Source: Marinicella sp. (GTDB lineage Bacteria > Pseudomonadota > Gammaproteobacteria > Xanthomonadales > Marinicellaceae). From it: a DNA stretch of 64,000 bases. The DNA lies in the NCBI GenBank assembly GCA_028284365.1, contig JANQRW010000048.1, positions 28,259 to 92,258 of the forward strand, read 5' to 3'. A model generated the notes under the pieces. It was not told where the DNA came from. It made no database searches and worked only from the letters and a program-made list of their open reading frames with translations. Of this stretch, positions 37,018 to 46,530 are shown piece by piece; positions within the stretch are counted from its first letter, which is position 1; every line of letters starts with the position of its first letter. Both the position numbers and the translations under genes were made by a program.

Positions 37018-37057
37018 AGCCTTGTTATAATAATGTTTTTTATAACAAGGCTTTTTT
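37018..37057 (+). terminator. Intrinsic terminator overlapping the thyA promoter and ribosome site
   Basis: CTTGTTATAA (37021-37030) pairs with TTATAACAAG, and AAG upstream pairs with CTT across one bulged G; the arm is followed by TTTTTT up to 37057. The left arm also contains TGT-TATAAT (37023-37031), an extended -10, while the right arm contains AAGG, the thyA ribosome site 8 nt before its ATG. Read-through RNA from the HD-GYP gene would fold and terminate here; RNA started at the internal promoter would lack the left arm. Confidence 0.65.
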
Positions 37058-37058
37058 G

Positions 37059-37853
37059 ATGCAACAGTACTTAGACTTTGCCCAACATATACTTGATCAT
37101 GGCAGCATAAAATCTGACCGAACTGGAACTGGCACACAAAGCATTTTTGGCTATCAAATGCGTTTTGATTTACAACAAGGATTCCCAGTTTTAACCACCA
37201 AAAAGCTGCACTTAAAATCTATTATTCATGAGTTGCTGTGGTTTATTGCAGGTGATACCAACATCAAATATCTGCAAGAAAATGGTGTTCGGATTTGGGA
37301 TGAATGGGCAAATAAAAATGGTGATTTAGGCCCTGTTTATGGTCATCAATGGCGCTCTTGGCCCACTCCCAATGGACAATCCGTAGACCAAATAAAGAAC
37401 CTCATTGAACAAATAAAATCCAACCCTGATTCCAGACGACATATAGTCAGTGCTTGGAATGTAGCTGAAGTTGACAACATGGCCTTACCTCCTTGTCATT
37501 GTCTGTTTCAATTCTATGTAGCTGACAATAAATTATCATGTCAACTGTATCAACGAAGTGCTGATGTTTTTTTAGGTGTACCTTTTAACATTGCTTCTTA
37601 TGCTTTATTAACCATGATGATGGCCCAAGTATGCGATTTAGAACCAGGGGATTTCATCCACACTTTTGGTGATGCGCATATTTATAGCAATCACATGCAA
37701 CAGATTAAAGAACAATTAACCAGGGTACCCACTTCACTACCAACGATGAAAATCAACCCTGATGTGAAAAACTTGTTCGACTTCAAGTTTGAAGATTTTG
37801 AACTGATTAATTATCAGGCACAACCCCACATCAAAGGCAAAGTTGCGGTATGA
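37059..37853 (+). CDS. thyA: Thymidylate synthase
   Basis: Methylates dUMP to dTMP using methylene-THF. The 264 residues match E. coli ThyA in length. Motifs: [20 protein letters not shown]-like YGHQWRSWP, the nucleophile in [13 protein letters not shown], and [23 protein letters not shown]. An in-frame TTG one codon upstream is not needed. The stop overlaps folA by 4 bp, coupling dTMP synthesis with dihydrofolate recycling. Confidence 0.97.
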   Translation: MQQYLDFAQHILDHGSIKSDRTGTGTQSIFGYQMRFDLQQGFPVLTTKKLHLKSIIHELLWFIAGDTNIKYLQENGVRIWDEWANKNGDLGPVYGHQWRSWPTPNGQSVDQIKNLIEQIKSNPDSRRHIVSAWNVAEVDNMALPPCHCLFQFYVADNKLSCQLYQRSADVFLGVPFNIASYALLTMMMAQVCDLEPGDFIHTFGDAHIYSNHMQQIKEQLTRVPTSLPTMKINPDVKNLFDFKFEDFELINYQAQPHIKGKVAV

Positions 37854-38338
37854 AAATTACCCTTATCGCTGCGATGGATCAGAACCAATTGATTGGCAAT
37901 AACAATGCTCTACCATGGCAACTACCTGAGGACCTGAAGTTTTTCAAACGACAGACAACTGGTAAAACACTGCTGATGGGTCGTAAAACCTGTGAATCAC
38001 TGCCCTTCCCATTGCCCAATAGAAAAAACCTGGTGATTACTCGCAACCCATCATTTAAAAGAGTTGGTTTTAAAGTGATCCATGATTTGAATATGATTGG
38101 TGATGAATTGGATGAACTCATGGTTATTGGTGGTGCCAAAATTTACCAATTGATGCTACCATTTGCAACACATTTAATTCTGACCAAAATCAATCATTCA
38201 TTTGATGGAGACACTTATTTTCCAAAAGTTAATTGGGGTGAATGGCACATCAAAAGAATCACCAACAATCCCATTTCAGAGAACAATCAAAAATTTAGTT
38301 ATGACTTTATTTTTTATGAACGAAAGCCAACAGGTTAA
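37850..38338 (+). CDS. folA: Dihydrofolate reductase
   Basis: Reduces dihydrofolate to tetrahydrofolate with NADPH. The 162 residues show [35 protein letters not shown] (substrate Asp/Glu region), [13 protein letters not shown] and [13 protein letters not shown]. Stop overlaps the convergent rapZ stop by 4 bp. Confidence 0.97.
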   Translation: MKITLIAAMDQNQLIGNNNALPWQLPEDLKFFKRQTTGKTLLMGRKTCESLPFPLPNRKNLVITRNPSFKRVGFKVIHDLNMIGDELDELMVIGGAKIYQLMLPFATHLILTKINHSFDGDTYFPKVNWGEWHIKRITNNPISENNQKFSYDFIFYERKPTG

Positions 38339-39189
38339 TTCAGTTCACGATGTTGCTTCATGTTTTTGATTGATTTTTTTTCTAAATACTCGTGCAAAGC
38401 CTCAACCAAATAAACTGATCGATGCTGACCTCCGGTGCAACCTATGGCAATAGTTATGTAACTGCGGTCATTGGCTTCAAAACGGTTGATCCACTTTTTC
38501 GCAAATAAACTTAAATCATCAAGGTAATCCTGAACCATGTCTTCTCCAGCCAGGTATTCTTGTACCAAGTCATCCATACCAGTCAAAGCCCTTAATTCAG
38601 GCTGCCAATAAGGATTTGGCAAACATCTGGCATCAAATACAAAATCAGCATCAAATGGTACCCCACGCTTAAAAGCAAATGACTTTATGATGACAGAAAC
38701 ATGATCGTTGCGTTGGCTCATGATTTGCCAGATCTGTTGCCGCAACTGTTGTATTTTTAATTGGCTGGTATCAATGATCAAATCAGCTTCTTCCTTGAAA
38801 TCATTCATCAACTCACTTTCTAACTTAATCGCTTCAGTTAAACTGTATTTATGCTGATCTGTAGACAAGGGATGGCGTCTGCGGGTTTCCGAATACCGTT
38901 TGAGTATGGTTTTTTTATCGGCTGACAAAAATATGATTTTTATTTTAATTTGATTGATGCTACCAATTAACTCCTTAAAAGCACTTAAATCCTGATTCTT
39001 ACTTCTGATATCAATCCCTACTGCCACCTTTGGGTAAAATTCTTTATCAGCAATAATGTGCTTTGCCAGCTGTTGCAACATGTTGATGGGTAAATTATCA
39101 ACACAATAAAACTCCATATCTTCCAATGATCGCAAAACCACCGTTTTACCAGCACCTGATAACCCGGTTACTATGACCAATTGCTGCAT
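38335..39189 (-). CDS. rapZ: RNase adapter protein RapZ
   Basis: P-loop protein that in enterobacteria delivers the sRNA GlmZ to RNase E. The 284 residues show Walker A GLSGAGKT near the N-terminus, SETRRRHPL, FKRGVPFDADFVFDARCLPNPYW and AIGCTGGQHRSVYLVE. Overlaps ptsN by 19 bp. The downstream gene npr is not present; folA comes next, convergently. Confidence 0.95.
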   Translation of the reverse strand: MQQLVIVTGLSGAGKTVVLRSLEDMEFYCVDNLPINMLQQLAKHIIADKEFYPKVAVGIDIRSKNQDLSAFKELIGSINQIKIKIIFLSADKKTILKRYSETRRRHPLSTDQHKYSLTEAIKLESELMNDFKEEADLIIDTSQLKIQQLRQQIWQIMSQRNDHVSVIIKSFAFKRGVPFDADFVFDARCLPNPYWQPELRALTGMDDLVQEYLAGEDMVQDYLDDLSLFAKKWINRFEANDRSYITIAIGCTGGQHRSVYLVEALHEYLEKKSIKNMKQHRELN

Positions 39190-39638
39190 AATTGAAAACC
39201 TTTTAAAATTTCATCCGTCATTTGTTCTTTAGTTTCTGCCAGCAGAATATTTTTGTACAAACGATGCTGCCGGAACAGGAACGCTGTTTCTTTCATCAAT
39301 ACTTGGTGTAAGGCTGTTGTTTTTTCTGGGAAAGCTATCCCGATCACAACATGAATGGGCACACCGTCTACTGCTTCATAATCAGCAGCTTGTGCCATCT
39401 TTATCACACATGCCCTGATTTCATTATCAGGTAAACATTTACCATGTGGCAATGCCACACCATTACCTAATGACGTATTGCCTAATTTTTCACGCTCTAC
39501 CATGCTGTGATAAATATTTAAACCATTGGCACTGCCTTCACTCAACAGATTCGCCATGGTTTCAAACAAGCGTTTCTTACTGATAAAATGATGATTAAGG
39601 ATCATTTTATCTTCTTCCAAGATATCAATTATTTTCAT
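39171..39638 (-). CDS. ptsN: Nitrogen PTS enzyme IIA (PtsN)
   Basis: Phospho-carrier of the regulatory nitrogen PTS. The 155 residues show the phosphorylation site NGVALPHGKC (the His in LPHG) and the EIIA-type end. It lies between hpf and rapZ, as in most gammaproteobacteria. A strong hairpin lies between hpf and ptsN. Confidence 0.94.
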   Translation of the reverse strand: MKIIDILEEDKMILNHHFISKKRLFETMANLLSEGSANGLNIYHSMVEREKLGNTSLGNGVALPHGKCLPDNEIRACVIKMAQAADYEAVDGVPIHVVIGIAFPEKTTALHQVLMKETAFLFRQHRLYKNILLAETKEQMTDEILKGFQLCSNWS

Positions 39639-39649
39639 CTTAATTCACG

Positions 39650-39683
39650 AAAAAGGCTTAACTCATACCAAGCTAAGCCTTTT
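39650..39683 (-). terminator. Terminator or attenuator between hpf and ptsN
   Basis: AAAAGGCTTA (39651-39660) and TAAGCCTTTT (39674-39683) are perfect 10-bp arms with a 13-nt loop; on the minus strand the stem is followed by TTTTT (to 39650). Positioned just after hpf, it would end or attenuate transcription before ptsN. Confidence 0.75.
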
Positions 39684-39728
39684 GATTAAAGAGACTTCTG
39701 CACAATCCTCAGTTCAGTATCTCTTAAA

Positions 39729-40055
39729 TCAGTACGTTGCCTGATTCATCTTTAATGCTTCACCGCGGTGATGATCACTGATTTTATCTTTATGCCGACG
39801 AATTTGCTTATCTAATTTATCTACCAACAAGTCTATTGATTTATACAAATGATCCTCGGTTGATTCAGCAAAGAAATCTCTTCCACCAATATGCATAGTG
39901 GCCTCAGACTTATGTCTGACTTTTTCTACGCTGATGATAACGTGAACATTAAGAACTTGATCAAAATGCCGTTTGATGCGTTCAAACTTGGTTTCAATGT
40001 ATTCTTTAATAGGATCTGTGACATCAATTTGATGGCCCGTGATAGTTAATTGCAT
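39729..40055 (-). CDS. hpf: Ribosome hibernation promoting factor
   Basis: Binds idle ribosomes and supports 100S or inactive 70S states. The 108 residues contain MQLTITGHQIDVTDPIKEYI and the FFAESTEDHLYKSIDLLVDKLDKQIRRHKDK core of the S30AE domain; there is no long C-terminal domain, so it is the short form. AGAGG lies 8 nt before the ATG. Confidence 0.94.
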   Translation of the reverse strand: MQLTITGHQIDVTDPIKEYIETKFERIKRHFDQVLNVHVIISVEKVRHKSEATMHIGGRDFFAESTEDHLYKSIDLLVDKLDKQIRRHKDKISDHHRGEALKMNQATY

Positions 40056-40285
40056 ATGACTAACCTCTGATTTTGAGCTGTTGCGCTCAGGTTATTAAAA
40101 CATTTATCGCACCGTGGCGCTTTCACAAACACACGAATCAATTTATTTTGGATAAAGAAAACTACGACAAATGATGAAGATGTTTCAAGTTGTACACTGG
40201 GTATATTTTGAGATTTTATTTTAACGCGAGAGAAAAGCTTGATAGCGTTTGTATTGAATAATTGAAATAGATTAATTATTTTCAT
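40046..40285 (-). CDS. Hypothetical small ORF in the place of rpoN
   Basis: 79-codon frame between lptB and hpf, the interval where rpoN normally lies. It has a good ribosome site (AGGAGAAAT before the ATG) and overlaps hpf by 10 bp. The predicted peptide MKIINLFQLFNTN ... has a hydrophobic patch (SSFVVVFFIQNKLIRVFV) and two cysteine pairs near the end (CDKCF), and matches no family I know. It may be a leader-like frame or chance. No part of it resembles the RpoN box. Confidence 0.3.
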   Translation of the reverse strand: MKIINLFQLFNTNAIKLFSRVKIKSQNIPSVQLETSSSFVVVFFIQNKLIRVFVKAPRCDKCFNNLSATAQNQRLVICN

Positions 40286-40351
40286 ATTTCTCCTGCATGA
40301 TTAATATAACCAACACAGCGGAAAAATACAAGAGACCCGTGTTGAATTGTG

Positions 40352-41071
40352 TTACATTGAGAAATCCTGTCCCAAATACACTTTCTTAACATCTGGGTTC
40401 GAGATGATTTGTTCAGGCTTACCTTCTGTAAGTATTTTCCCATCATTCAAAATATAAGCACGATCACAAATTCCAAGCGTTTCCCTGACATTGTGATCAG
40501 TTATTAGTACACCAATGTTTTTACTCTTTAAGTGGTGTACTATTTTCTGAATATCTATCACCGAAACTGGATCCACGCCCGCAAATGGTTCATCCAGCAA
40601 AATATATTTTGGTTCCATTGCCAAAGAACGAGCGATCTCGACCCTGCGCCGTTCTCCACCAGATAAACTGATACCTAGCTGATTTTTAACATGCTCGATA
40701 TTCAACTCTTCAAGTAATTCTAAACAACGATTCTTACGCTGCTCATGGCCCAGGTCTTTACACAACTCCAGTACAGCCATGATATTATCTTGAACAGAAA
40801 GCTTACGGAAAACTGATGCTTCTTGTGGTAAATAACCAAGACCTAACCTTGCTCTCTGATGCATACCAAAGCGAGTGGCATCAAACCCATCAATCTTTAT
40901 CTGGCCGGTATCAACCGCTATCAGCCCCACAACCATATAAAAACAAGTCGTTTTACCGGCACCGTTGGGGCCCAGTAAACCAACCACTTCACCTTGGTTG
41001 ACTTGAAAAGAGACCGATTGAATAACTGCTCTTTTTTGATAAGTTTTCGCAATATCAATGGCTTCAATCAT
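40352..41071 (-). CDS. lptB: LPS export ABC transporter ATPase LptB
   Basis: ATPase of LptB2FGC, powering LPS extraction from the inner membrane. The 239 residues show Walker [14 protein letters not shown], the signature [15 protein letters not shown], Walker [14 protein letters not shown] and the H-loop [10 protein letters not shown], the diagnostic LptB set. It overlaps lptA by 8 bp. Confidence 0.97.
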   Translation of the reverse strand: MIEAIDIAKTYQKRAVIQSVSFQVNQGEVVGLLGPNGAGKTTCFYMVVGLIAVDTGQIKIDGFDATRFGMHQRARLGLGYLPQEASVFRKLSVQDNIMAVLELCKDLGHEQRKNRCLELLEELNIEHVKNQLGISLSGGERRRVEIARSLAMEPKYILLDEPFAGVDPVSVIDIQKIVHHLKSKNIGVLITDHNVRETLGICDRAYILNDGKILTEGKPEQIISNPDVKKVYLGQDFSM

Positions 41072-41549
41072 CTTTTTGATCTATTTCCATCCTGAACTGT
41101 TGTTCCCCCTCACCACTTGAAACAATTTCCTGGGTTTTTAAATCAAATTCGATATTTTCACCCGTAGTGATACCGATTGAGCTTTTGATACTTACATTGC
41201 CGGATAGGTAAACTTTTTCATCGGCTTTGCGATAATCCATTTGATCAGCCTTCACAATCATCTTATCGCCATCTTCCATCATCTGTTCCATATAAACCTG
41301 TTGGCCTTTCATAAGCACATTATCAATGCCTTGATCTTTGTGATTAATCAAGCCATATGCAGACTTAATTAATAAACTACCCTGTTCAATGGTCAGCCCT
41401 TTGGTGCATTCAGTTTGATTGTCTTTCAATTTAGTCAGACAACCTGGGCCTTCAATAACAATTTTTGCGCTTCGATCACTGTCCAAAGCCCAAGCCGCGG
41501 TGGTACATAATAGTAATATGCCAACCGTTTTAATTTTTATATTCTGCAT
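41064..41549 (-). CDS. lptA: LPS transport periplasmic protein LptA
   Basis: Periplasmic bridge protein that carries LPS between LptC and LptDE. The 161 residues start with a signal peptide ([13 protein letters not shown]) followed by an OstA-like beta-jellyroll ([40 protein letters not shown]). It is shorter and more diverged than E. coli LptA; order lptC-lptA-lptB secures the call. Confidence 0.9.
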   Translation of the reverse strand: MQNIKIKTVGILLLCTTAAWALDSDRSAKIVIEGPGCLTKLKDNQTECTKGLTIEQGSLLIKSAYGLINHKDQGIDNVLMKGQQVYMEQMMEDGDKMIVKADQMDYRKADEKVYLSGNVSIKSSIGITTGENIEFDLKTQEIVSSGEGEQQFRMEIDQKDD

Positions 41550-42093
41550 ACATCTCGCTCAATATTTCTATTTCTTGTTGATTAAAATCAACCACTGCAC
41601 CCATACCTTTGACCAATGAACCCACTTGACTCATTTGCAATTCCGCTTCAGTTTTACCTGTTTTGTTAGTCATATCAACGGTTAATGCGCTGGTGTTGAT
41701 GACCAATTCTTCAGTCTGTGTGTTGGCTTGGTTCTCTAAATTGATCAAAACTTCATCTGGAAAAAATATCTGTGTTTGTTGGGCATTAATTTCCCCCACT
41801 AAAGACTGAAATACCCAATCACCCCCTTTATCATGTAAAACAACATTGGGTTGTTCAATCAAGGTTTTTTCACTATCCGCATAATGAATCACTGCCGGCG
41901 ATTGAATCGTAGTCATTATTTGACCTTGTTCATCAGTTGTTTCAATGGTAACACCCGTTAGCGCATACCCCCTGGTAAATGGCTGAAATAATTGAGATGC
42001 TTCCCCACCAAAATACTTGTTATACAATGCATAACTGACTACAGCAAGTACACCAAATAAAACCAATTGTCGAATTCGACTTGTCTCTATCAT
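41530..42093 (-). CDS. lptC: LPS export protein LptC
   Basis: Bitopic inner-membrane protein that links LptBFG to LptA. 187 residues; one N-terminal membrane helix (LVLFGVLAVVSYALY), then a periplasmic OstA-like domain (TGVTIETTDEQGQIMTTIQSPAVIHYADSEKT). It overlaps kdsC by 4 bp and lptA by 20 bp. Confidence 0.92.
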   Translation of the reverse strand: MIETSRIRQLVLFGVLAVVSYALYNKYFGGEASQLFQPFTRGYALTGVTIETTDEQGQIMTTIQSPAVIHYADSEKTLIEQPNVVLHDKGGDWVFQSLVGEINAQQTQIFFPDEVLINLENQANTQTEELVINTSALTVDMTNKTGKTEAELQMSQVGSLVKGMGAVVDFNQQEIEILSEMYAEYKN

Positions 42094-42620
42094 TGGTGAC
42101 CCGTAGTAAAATCATGGCTTAACCCTTGGGCTTGCATGATTAAGTCACATACATCTCGAGCCGCGCCCATACCGCCACATTTATCCAAGATCAAAGCAGC
42201 TTGATTTTTCACCTCATCATGCGCATCAGCGACGGCCACAGATAACGAGCAGCTGCGCATGATCGGTAAATCAATGATGTCATCACCCACAAAGGCCGCT
42301 TGTTCATCAGTGATGTTCATGGCAACTTTGAGGTTTTCATAAGTTTCAAGCTTATTCATTCTACCTTGATAGACATGATTTACACCTAAAGATTTCATTC
42401 TTTCAGCCACAATCACTGAACTGCGCCCGGTAATCACAGCCACTTCAATGCCTTTTTTCACCAGTATGGAGATGCCCAAGCCATCTTTAACATTAAACTT
42501 TTTAATTTCACGACCATCATCAGTGAAATACAAACCACCATCTGTTAATACACCATCCACATCAAATATAACCAATTTAATCTGTTTGGCTTTGTATATA
42601 ATTTCATCGCTGTAGTTCAT
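42090..42620 (-). CDS. kdsC: 3-deoxy-D-manno-octulosonate 8-phosphate phosphatase
   Basis: HAD phosphatase that makes Kdo for LPS. 176 residues without cap domain. Motifs: IFDVDGVLTDGGLYF (nucleophile D and acid/base D), AVITGRSS, and VGDDIIDLPIM. Normally kdsD and kdsC are adjacent; here a 199-bp inverted-repeat element lies between them and its end is next to the kdsC ribosome site. Confidence 0.96.
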   Translation of the reverse strand: MNYSDEIIYKAKQIKLVIFDVDGVLTDGGLYFTDDGREIKKFNVKDGLGISILVKKGIEVAVITGRSSVIVAERMKSLGVNHVYQGRMNKLETYENLKVAMNITDEQAAFVGDDIIDLPIMRSCSLSVAVADAHDEVKNQAALILDKCGGMGAARDVCDLIMQAQGLSHDFTTGHQ

Positions 42621-42624
42621 TGAA

Positions 42625-42823
42625 GAAGTCCTGATTTATTCATATTTATTTGCTGGGTTTTAAATATTCAGCGCTTGGGGGGCATTAATAGATCCCCAAT
42701 TTTCTGCGTTGAACGATTTTAAGGTAGATTGACTGTCTCTGCAATACCCAGTGGGCAGGCCCTCATTCGCCTTGAAATTGAAAATCTATTCAAGCCAGAA
42801 AATCATGAATAAATCAGGACTTC
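42625..42823. mobile_element. MITE-like element with 19-bp perfect inverted ends
   Basis: GAAGTCCTGATTTATTCAT (42625-42643) is the exact reverse complement of 42805-42823. Beyond these the ends stay similar, with CTGG at matching positions, and outward the pairing extends (TGAAGAAGTCC against TGAGGAAGTCC). The 199-bp unit encodes nothing visible. It fills the kdsD-kdsC gap almost exactly: one base before the kdsD stop codon and four bases before the kdsC start. It looks like a small non-autonomous transposon remnant; no clear target duplication was found. Confidence 0.7.
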
Positions 42824-42824
42824 C

Positions 42825-43805
42825 TCACACCACCCCTGCCCTTAATAAATCGTGAATATTCAATGCACCAACCAATTCATTGTCAGCATTTACTACTAAC
42901 AGCGAATGTATCTTGTTCGTCTCCATGATCTGTGCCGCTTCCACCGCCATTTTGGTGTCTTTAATCATAACTGGATTCTTCGTGGCTAAATCACCTATAG
43001 GTCGTGCCTTATCCTTTTCAAATTGGTCCAGGGTACGCCGCAAATCACCATCAGTGAATACACCCAAAACACAGTTGTCATCACCCGTCACAGCGGTCAT
43101 GCCCAAACCTTTTAAGTTCATTTCAACCAATGCTTCACTGAAAGATGCCCGCTCATTGACAGTTGGTACATCATCACCTGTTCGCATCACATCTTTGATA
43201 CCCAACAATAATTTCTTACCCAAAGAACCGGCCGGATGTGATCGCGCAAAATCTTCTTTAGTGAACCCCCTCAGTTCCAACAAAGTGACTGCCAATGCAT
43301 CACCCATAACCAAAGTAGCGGTGGTGCTGGCTGTTGGTGCCAAACCCAAAGGACAAGCTTCCTCAGGTACCGCAATTTCCAAGTGAATGTCAGCATTTTT
43401 GGCCAGTCTCGAATTGGCATTACCCGTCATTGAAATCAGTGGTGCGCCCATACGCTTAATCACTGGCAAAATGGTCAGAACTTCTTCAGTTTCACCAGAA
43501 TTTGAGATGGCCAAAACCACATCACCAGCAGTAATCATGCCTAAATCACCATGACTGGCTTCACCAGGATGAACAAAAAATGCAGGAGTACCAGTAGATG
43601 CCAAAGTGGCAGAAATTTTGTTACCAATGTGTCCGGACTTACCCATGCCAAGTACCACCACATGCCCTTGGCAGCCCATTAGGGTATTGATTGCTGCTAC
43701 AAAATCATCACCCAGATTTTGTTCAATAGCACTGATACCCGCCTGTTCGATAGCAAAAACAGATTGCGCCTGTTTAAGAATCAGCTTTGAATCAAATTCA
43801 CTCAT
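42825..43805 (-). CDS. kdsD: D-arabinose 5-phosphate isomerase KdsD/KpsF
   Basis: Interconverts ribulose-5-P and arabinose-5-P, the first step to Kdo. The 326 residues have a SIS domain (VVVLGMGKSGHIGNKISATLASTGTPAFFVHPGEASHGDLG) and two CBS repeats (TDGDLRRTL, MIETNKIHSLLV-like). The C-terminus DLLRAGVV is canonical. It overlaps the antiporter gene end by 4 bp. Confidence 0.96.
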   Translation of the reverse strand: MSEFDSKLILKQAQSVFAIEQAGISAIEQNLGDDFVAAINTLMGCQGHVVVLGMGKSGHIGNKISATLASTGTPAFFVHPGEASHGDLGMITAGDVVLAISNSGETEEVLTILPVIKRMGAPLISMTGNANSRLAKNADIHLEIAVPEEACPLGLAPTASTTATLVMGDALAVTLLELRGFTKEDFARSHPAGSLGKKLLLGIKDVMRTGDDVPTVNERASFSEALVEMNLKGLGMTAVTGDDNCVLGVFTDGDLRRTLDQFEKDKARPIGDLATKNPVMIKDTKMAVEAAQIMETNKIHSLLVVNADNELVGALNIHDLLRAGVV

Positions 43806-44770
43806 ATGCCCTCACTGACATACAACCACCCCATATAGCTGATGTACATAACCAATAAAACAACCCCAATGATGCGCGAAATAAACCGATCTTTCAAGAC
43901 AAAATACACTGATGCTAAAAACAAAAACACCGTCAACATCAACATATAAAAATAATCATACTTGATGAAACGTGCTGTGAGCTCATATTCACGGATCAAC
44001 CCTGAAATACCAATCACACCTAATAAATTAAACATATTCGAGCCAACAATATTGCCTATGGCTAAATCATGCTCTTTTTTCATGGCACTGGCTACAGTAG
44101 CAGCTAATTCAGGCAAGGAAGTGCCTAAGGCTACGATGGTGAGTCCAATCACCATATCTGAAACACCAAAATGAACAGCTATATCTGATGCACCATTAAC
44201 CATCAACTGTGATGCCACTGGCAACATCACAATGCCAAATACCAAAAAGATAATTGCCTTGTTTAAACTGATATCCAAATCAAACTCAGCTTCAAGTTCA
44301 TCACTGAATTCATCCTTTTCAGTTTTAATGCCTATGAACAATAAAAATCCAGTAACCACAAACATTCCAATAATCAATACCAAGCCGTCAACAAAGGTGA
44401 GCCACAAATCAATTAATAAGAACAACACCAATAAGGACACCAGTAACAGGATCGGCATTTCTCTTTTGATGGTTTGAGATTTGATGCTCATTGGTACGAT
44501 TAACAAACCCACACCCAAAACCAAAGCAATGTTGGTGATATTTGAACCAACCGCATTACCCAAGGCCAAACCAGAGTTACCTTTAAATGAGGCAATGGCT
44601 GACACCACCATCTCTGGGGCTGACGTACCAAAACCAACGATAATCAGACCAACTAACATGGTAGAAACGCCCATGTGTTTTGCAGTTGATGCTGCACCCA
44701 AAACAAACTTGTCAGCGGCATAGATGAGCATAACCAAACCGAGTATCAGAAAACTCAATGATTCAATCAT
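43802..44770 (-). CDS. yrbG: Calcium/sodium antiporter, YrbG family
   Basis: Membrane exchanger of the CaCA superfamily. 322 residues with about ten helices and the two internal repeats GFGTSAPEMVVSA and ALGTSLPELAATV (alpha-1/alpha-2 motifs), each with an NxVGSNxxN partner (GNAVGSNITNI, GNIVGSNMFNL). Its position before kdsD-kdsC-lptCAB is conserved in gammaproteobacteria. The transported ion is inferred. Confidence 0.93.
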   Translation of the reverse strand: MIESLSFLILGLVMLIYAADKFVLGAASTAKHMGVSTMLVGLIIVGFGTSAPEMVVSAIASFKGNSGLALGNAVGSNITNIALVLGVGLLIVPMSIKSQTIKREMPILLLVSLLVLFLLIDLWLTFVDGLVLIIGMFVVTGFLLFIGIKTEKDEFSDELEAEFDLDISLNKAIIFLVFGIVMLPVASQLMVNGASDIAVHFGVSDMVIGLTIVALGTSLPELAATVASAMKKEHDLAIGNIVGSNMFNLLGVIGISGLIREYELTARFIKYDYFYMLMLTVFLFLASVYFVLKDRFISRIIGVVLLVMYISYMGWLYVSEGI

Positions 44771-44884
44771 AAATTAGTTTTTTCCTTCAAATGGGCAATG
44801 ATTGTAATTATTTGACTACAATCTCTTTATAAACAGGCTATTTTACAATATCATGCGCGCTCAACAAACAAACAATTACCATTG

Positions 44885-45127
44885 ATGCATCCAAACGAAG
44901 TTAAAAAATTACTATCGACACATATAGATTGTCACCATCTTGAAGTTTATGGCGAAGATCAACGACACTACGAAACCACAGTGGTTTCATCAGATTTTAA
45001 TGGTTTAATGAAAATCAAGAGGCATCGAATGATTTATGATGCCTTGGGCGATCATATGATTTCCGATATTCATGCTTTAAGCATCAAGGCTTACACGCCT
45101 GAAGAATATGCCAACCTCTCTCAATAA
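44885..45127 (+). CDS. ibaG: BolA family protein IbaG
   Basis: 80-residue BolA-like protein that pairs with monothiol glutaredoxins in Fe-S trafficking. Seen: HHLEVYGEDQRHYETTVVSSDFNGLMKIKRHRMIYDAL and the end IHALSIKAYTPEEY. An in-frame TTG precedes the ATG. Immediately upstream of murA, as in E. coli (yrbA-murA). Confidence 0.92.
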   Translation: MHPNEVKKLLSTHIDCHHLEVYGEDQRHYETTVVSSDFNGLMKIKRHRMIYDALGDHMISDIHALSIKAYTPEEYANLSQ

Positions 45128-45146
45128 ATATTAATAGGATAACAGC

Positions 45147-46400
45147 ATGAACCAAATCACCATAACTGGCGGTCAAACCATTAACGGCACCATCAAAGCA
45201 TCTGGTGCAAAAAATGCAGTTTTGCCTATTTTAGCAGCCACCATTGTCGGTCAAGGTGAGTCACACATCAGTCATGTGCCACATTTACACGATGTAACCA
45301 CCATGAATGAGTTATTGGCGCAGATGGGGGCTCAACTCACAGTTGATCACCATGCTGACATAACTATTTGTACAGATAACCTCAAAAATCAAACGGCACC
45401 CTATGAAACTGTGAAAACCATGCGTGCCTCGATTTTGGCTTTGGGGCCATTAGTCGCCAGGTATGGTCGGGCCAAAGTTTCGCTGCCTGGAGGCTGCCAA
45501 ATTGGAGCTCGTCCAGTTGATTTACACATCAAAGGGCTGCAGGCAATGGGTGCAAAAATAGATGTCCATGATGGTTACATTCATGCGGCCTGTGACCGTC
45601 TACAAGGCGACCGCATTGTGATGGAAAAAGTCACTGTAACCGGTACTGAAAACATCTTAATTGCAGCCACGTTGGCTAAAGGTGAAACCTTAATTGAAAA
45701 TGCTGCCATCGAACCTGAAGTGGTTGATTTGGCCAAATACCTAAAAGCCATGGGAGCAGAAATCACTGGGGAAGGCACTTCCAAAATTTACATCCAAGGC
45801 AAAGAACAACTCTATGGCACCCATCATGCAGTGATGCCAGACCGCATTGAAATTGGCACTTTTTTGGTTGCTGCAGCAATCACTGGTGGTTCAATAACCA
45901 TTAACAATAGCTGTAACGATGATTTAGATGCAGTGTTTGCCAAGCTGATTGAAGCAGGCGCAAACCTGACAACAACTGCAGACAGTGTTACGCTGAATAT
46001 GAATGGTAAACGCCCCCTACCTGTTGACATCAGAACTGCACCACATCCAGCCTTTCCTACCGACATGCAAGCCCAGTTTTGTGCCCTGAATGCCATCGCT
46101 GATGGCGCCAGCCACATCACCGAAACTTTATTTGAAAATCGGTTTATGCATGTTGAAGAGCTGAACCGAATGGGTGCTAATATCCACATAGAAGGTAATC
46201 AAGCCATGATTAAAGGTGTTAAAAAACTCAGTGGCGCGCCAGTCACAGCCACCGACTTGAGGGCTTCAGCTTCATTGGTGCTGGCTGGTTTGGCCGCTCA
46301 AGGTGAAACCACTGTACATGATATTCACTACATTGATCGCGGCTATGAGGCCATCGAAGAGAAATTGAATCAATTGGGTTCTAAAATTATCCGCAGCTGA
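45147..46400 (+). CDS. murA: UDP-N-acetylglucosamine 1-carboxyvinyltransferase
   Basis: First committed step of peptidoglycan synthesis, transferring enolpyruvate to UDP-GlcNAc. 417 residues. The PEP cysteine is C117 in [14 protein letters not shown], so the protein should be fosfomycin-sensitive at that site. K22 and N23 (GAKNAVLP) and [18 protein letters not shown] are also conserved. Follows ibaG by 19 bp. Confidence 0.97.
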   Translation: MNQITITGGQTINGTIKASGAKNAVLPILAATIVGQGESHISHVPHLHDVTTMNELLAQMGAQLTVDHHADITICTDNLKNQTAPYETVKTMRASILALGPLVARYGRAKVSLPGGCQIGARPVDLHIKGLQAMGAKIDVHDGYIHAACDRLQGDRIVMEKVTVTGTENILIAATLAKGETLIENAAIEPEVVDLAKYLKAMGAEITGEGTSKIYIQGKEQLYGTHHAVMPDRIEIGTFLVAAAITGGSITINNSCNDDLDAVFAKLIEAGANLTTTADSVTLNMNGKRPLPVDIRTAPHPAFPTDMQAQFCALNAIADGASHITETLFENRFMHVEELNRMGANIHIEGNQAMIKGVKKLSGAPVTATDLRASASLVLAGLAAQGETTVHDIHYIDRGYEAIEEKLNQLGSKIIRS

Positions 46401-46530
46401 GAATATTTTGTGGCGGTTCTTAGGGCATCCTGACCCTGATTGGGTTATTCAACGACAAATATCTTTAATCCAAAACCACAGCAGCAATTGTGGTAAAGTT
46501 TAATCGCTTTATTAAACATGCCTCTGATTG

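Noticed and set aside
46401..46530. Possible terminator between murA and the M28 gene
   Set aside because: Short imperfect dyads such as CCACA/TGTGG and TTTAAT/ATTAAA are present, but no stem with a T-tract is strong enough to call.
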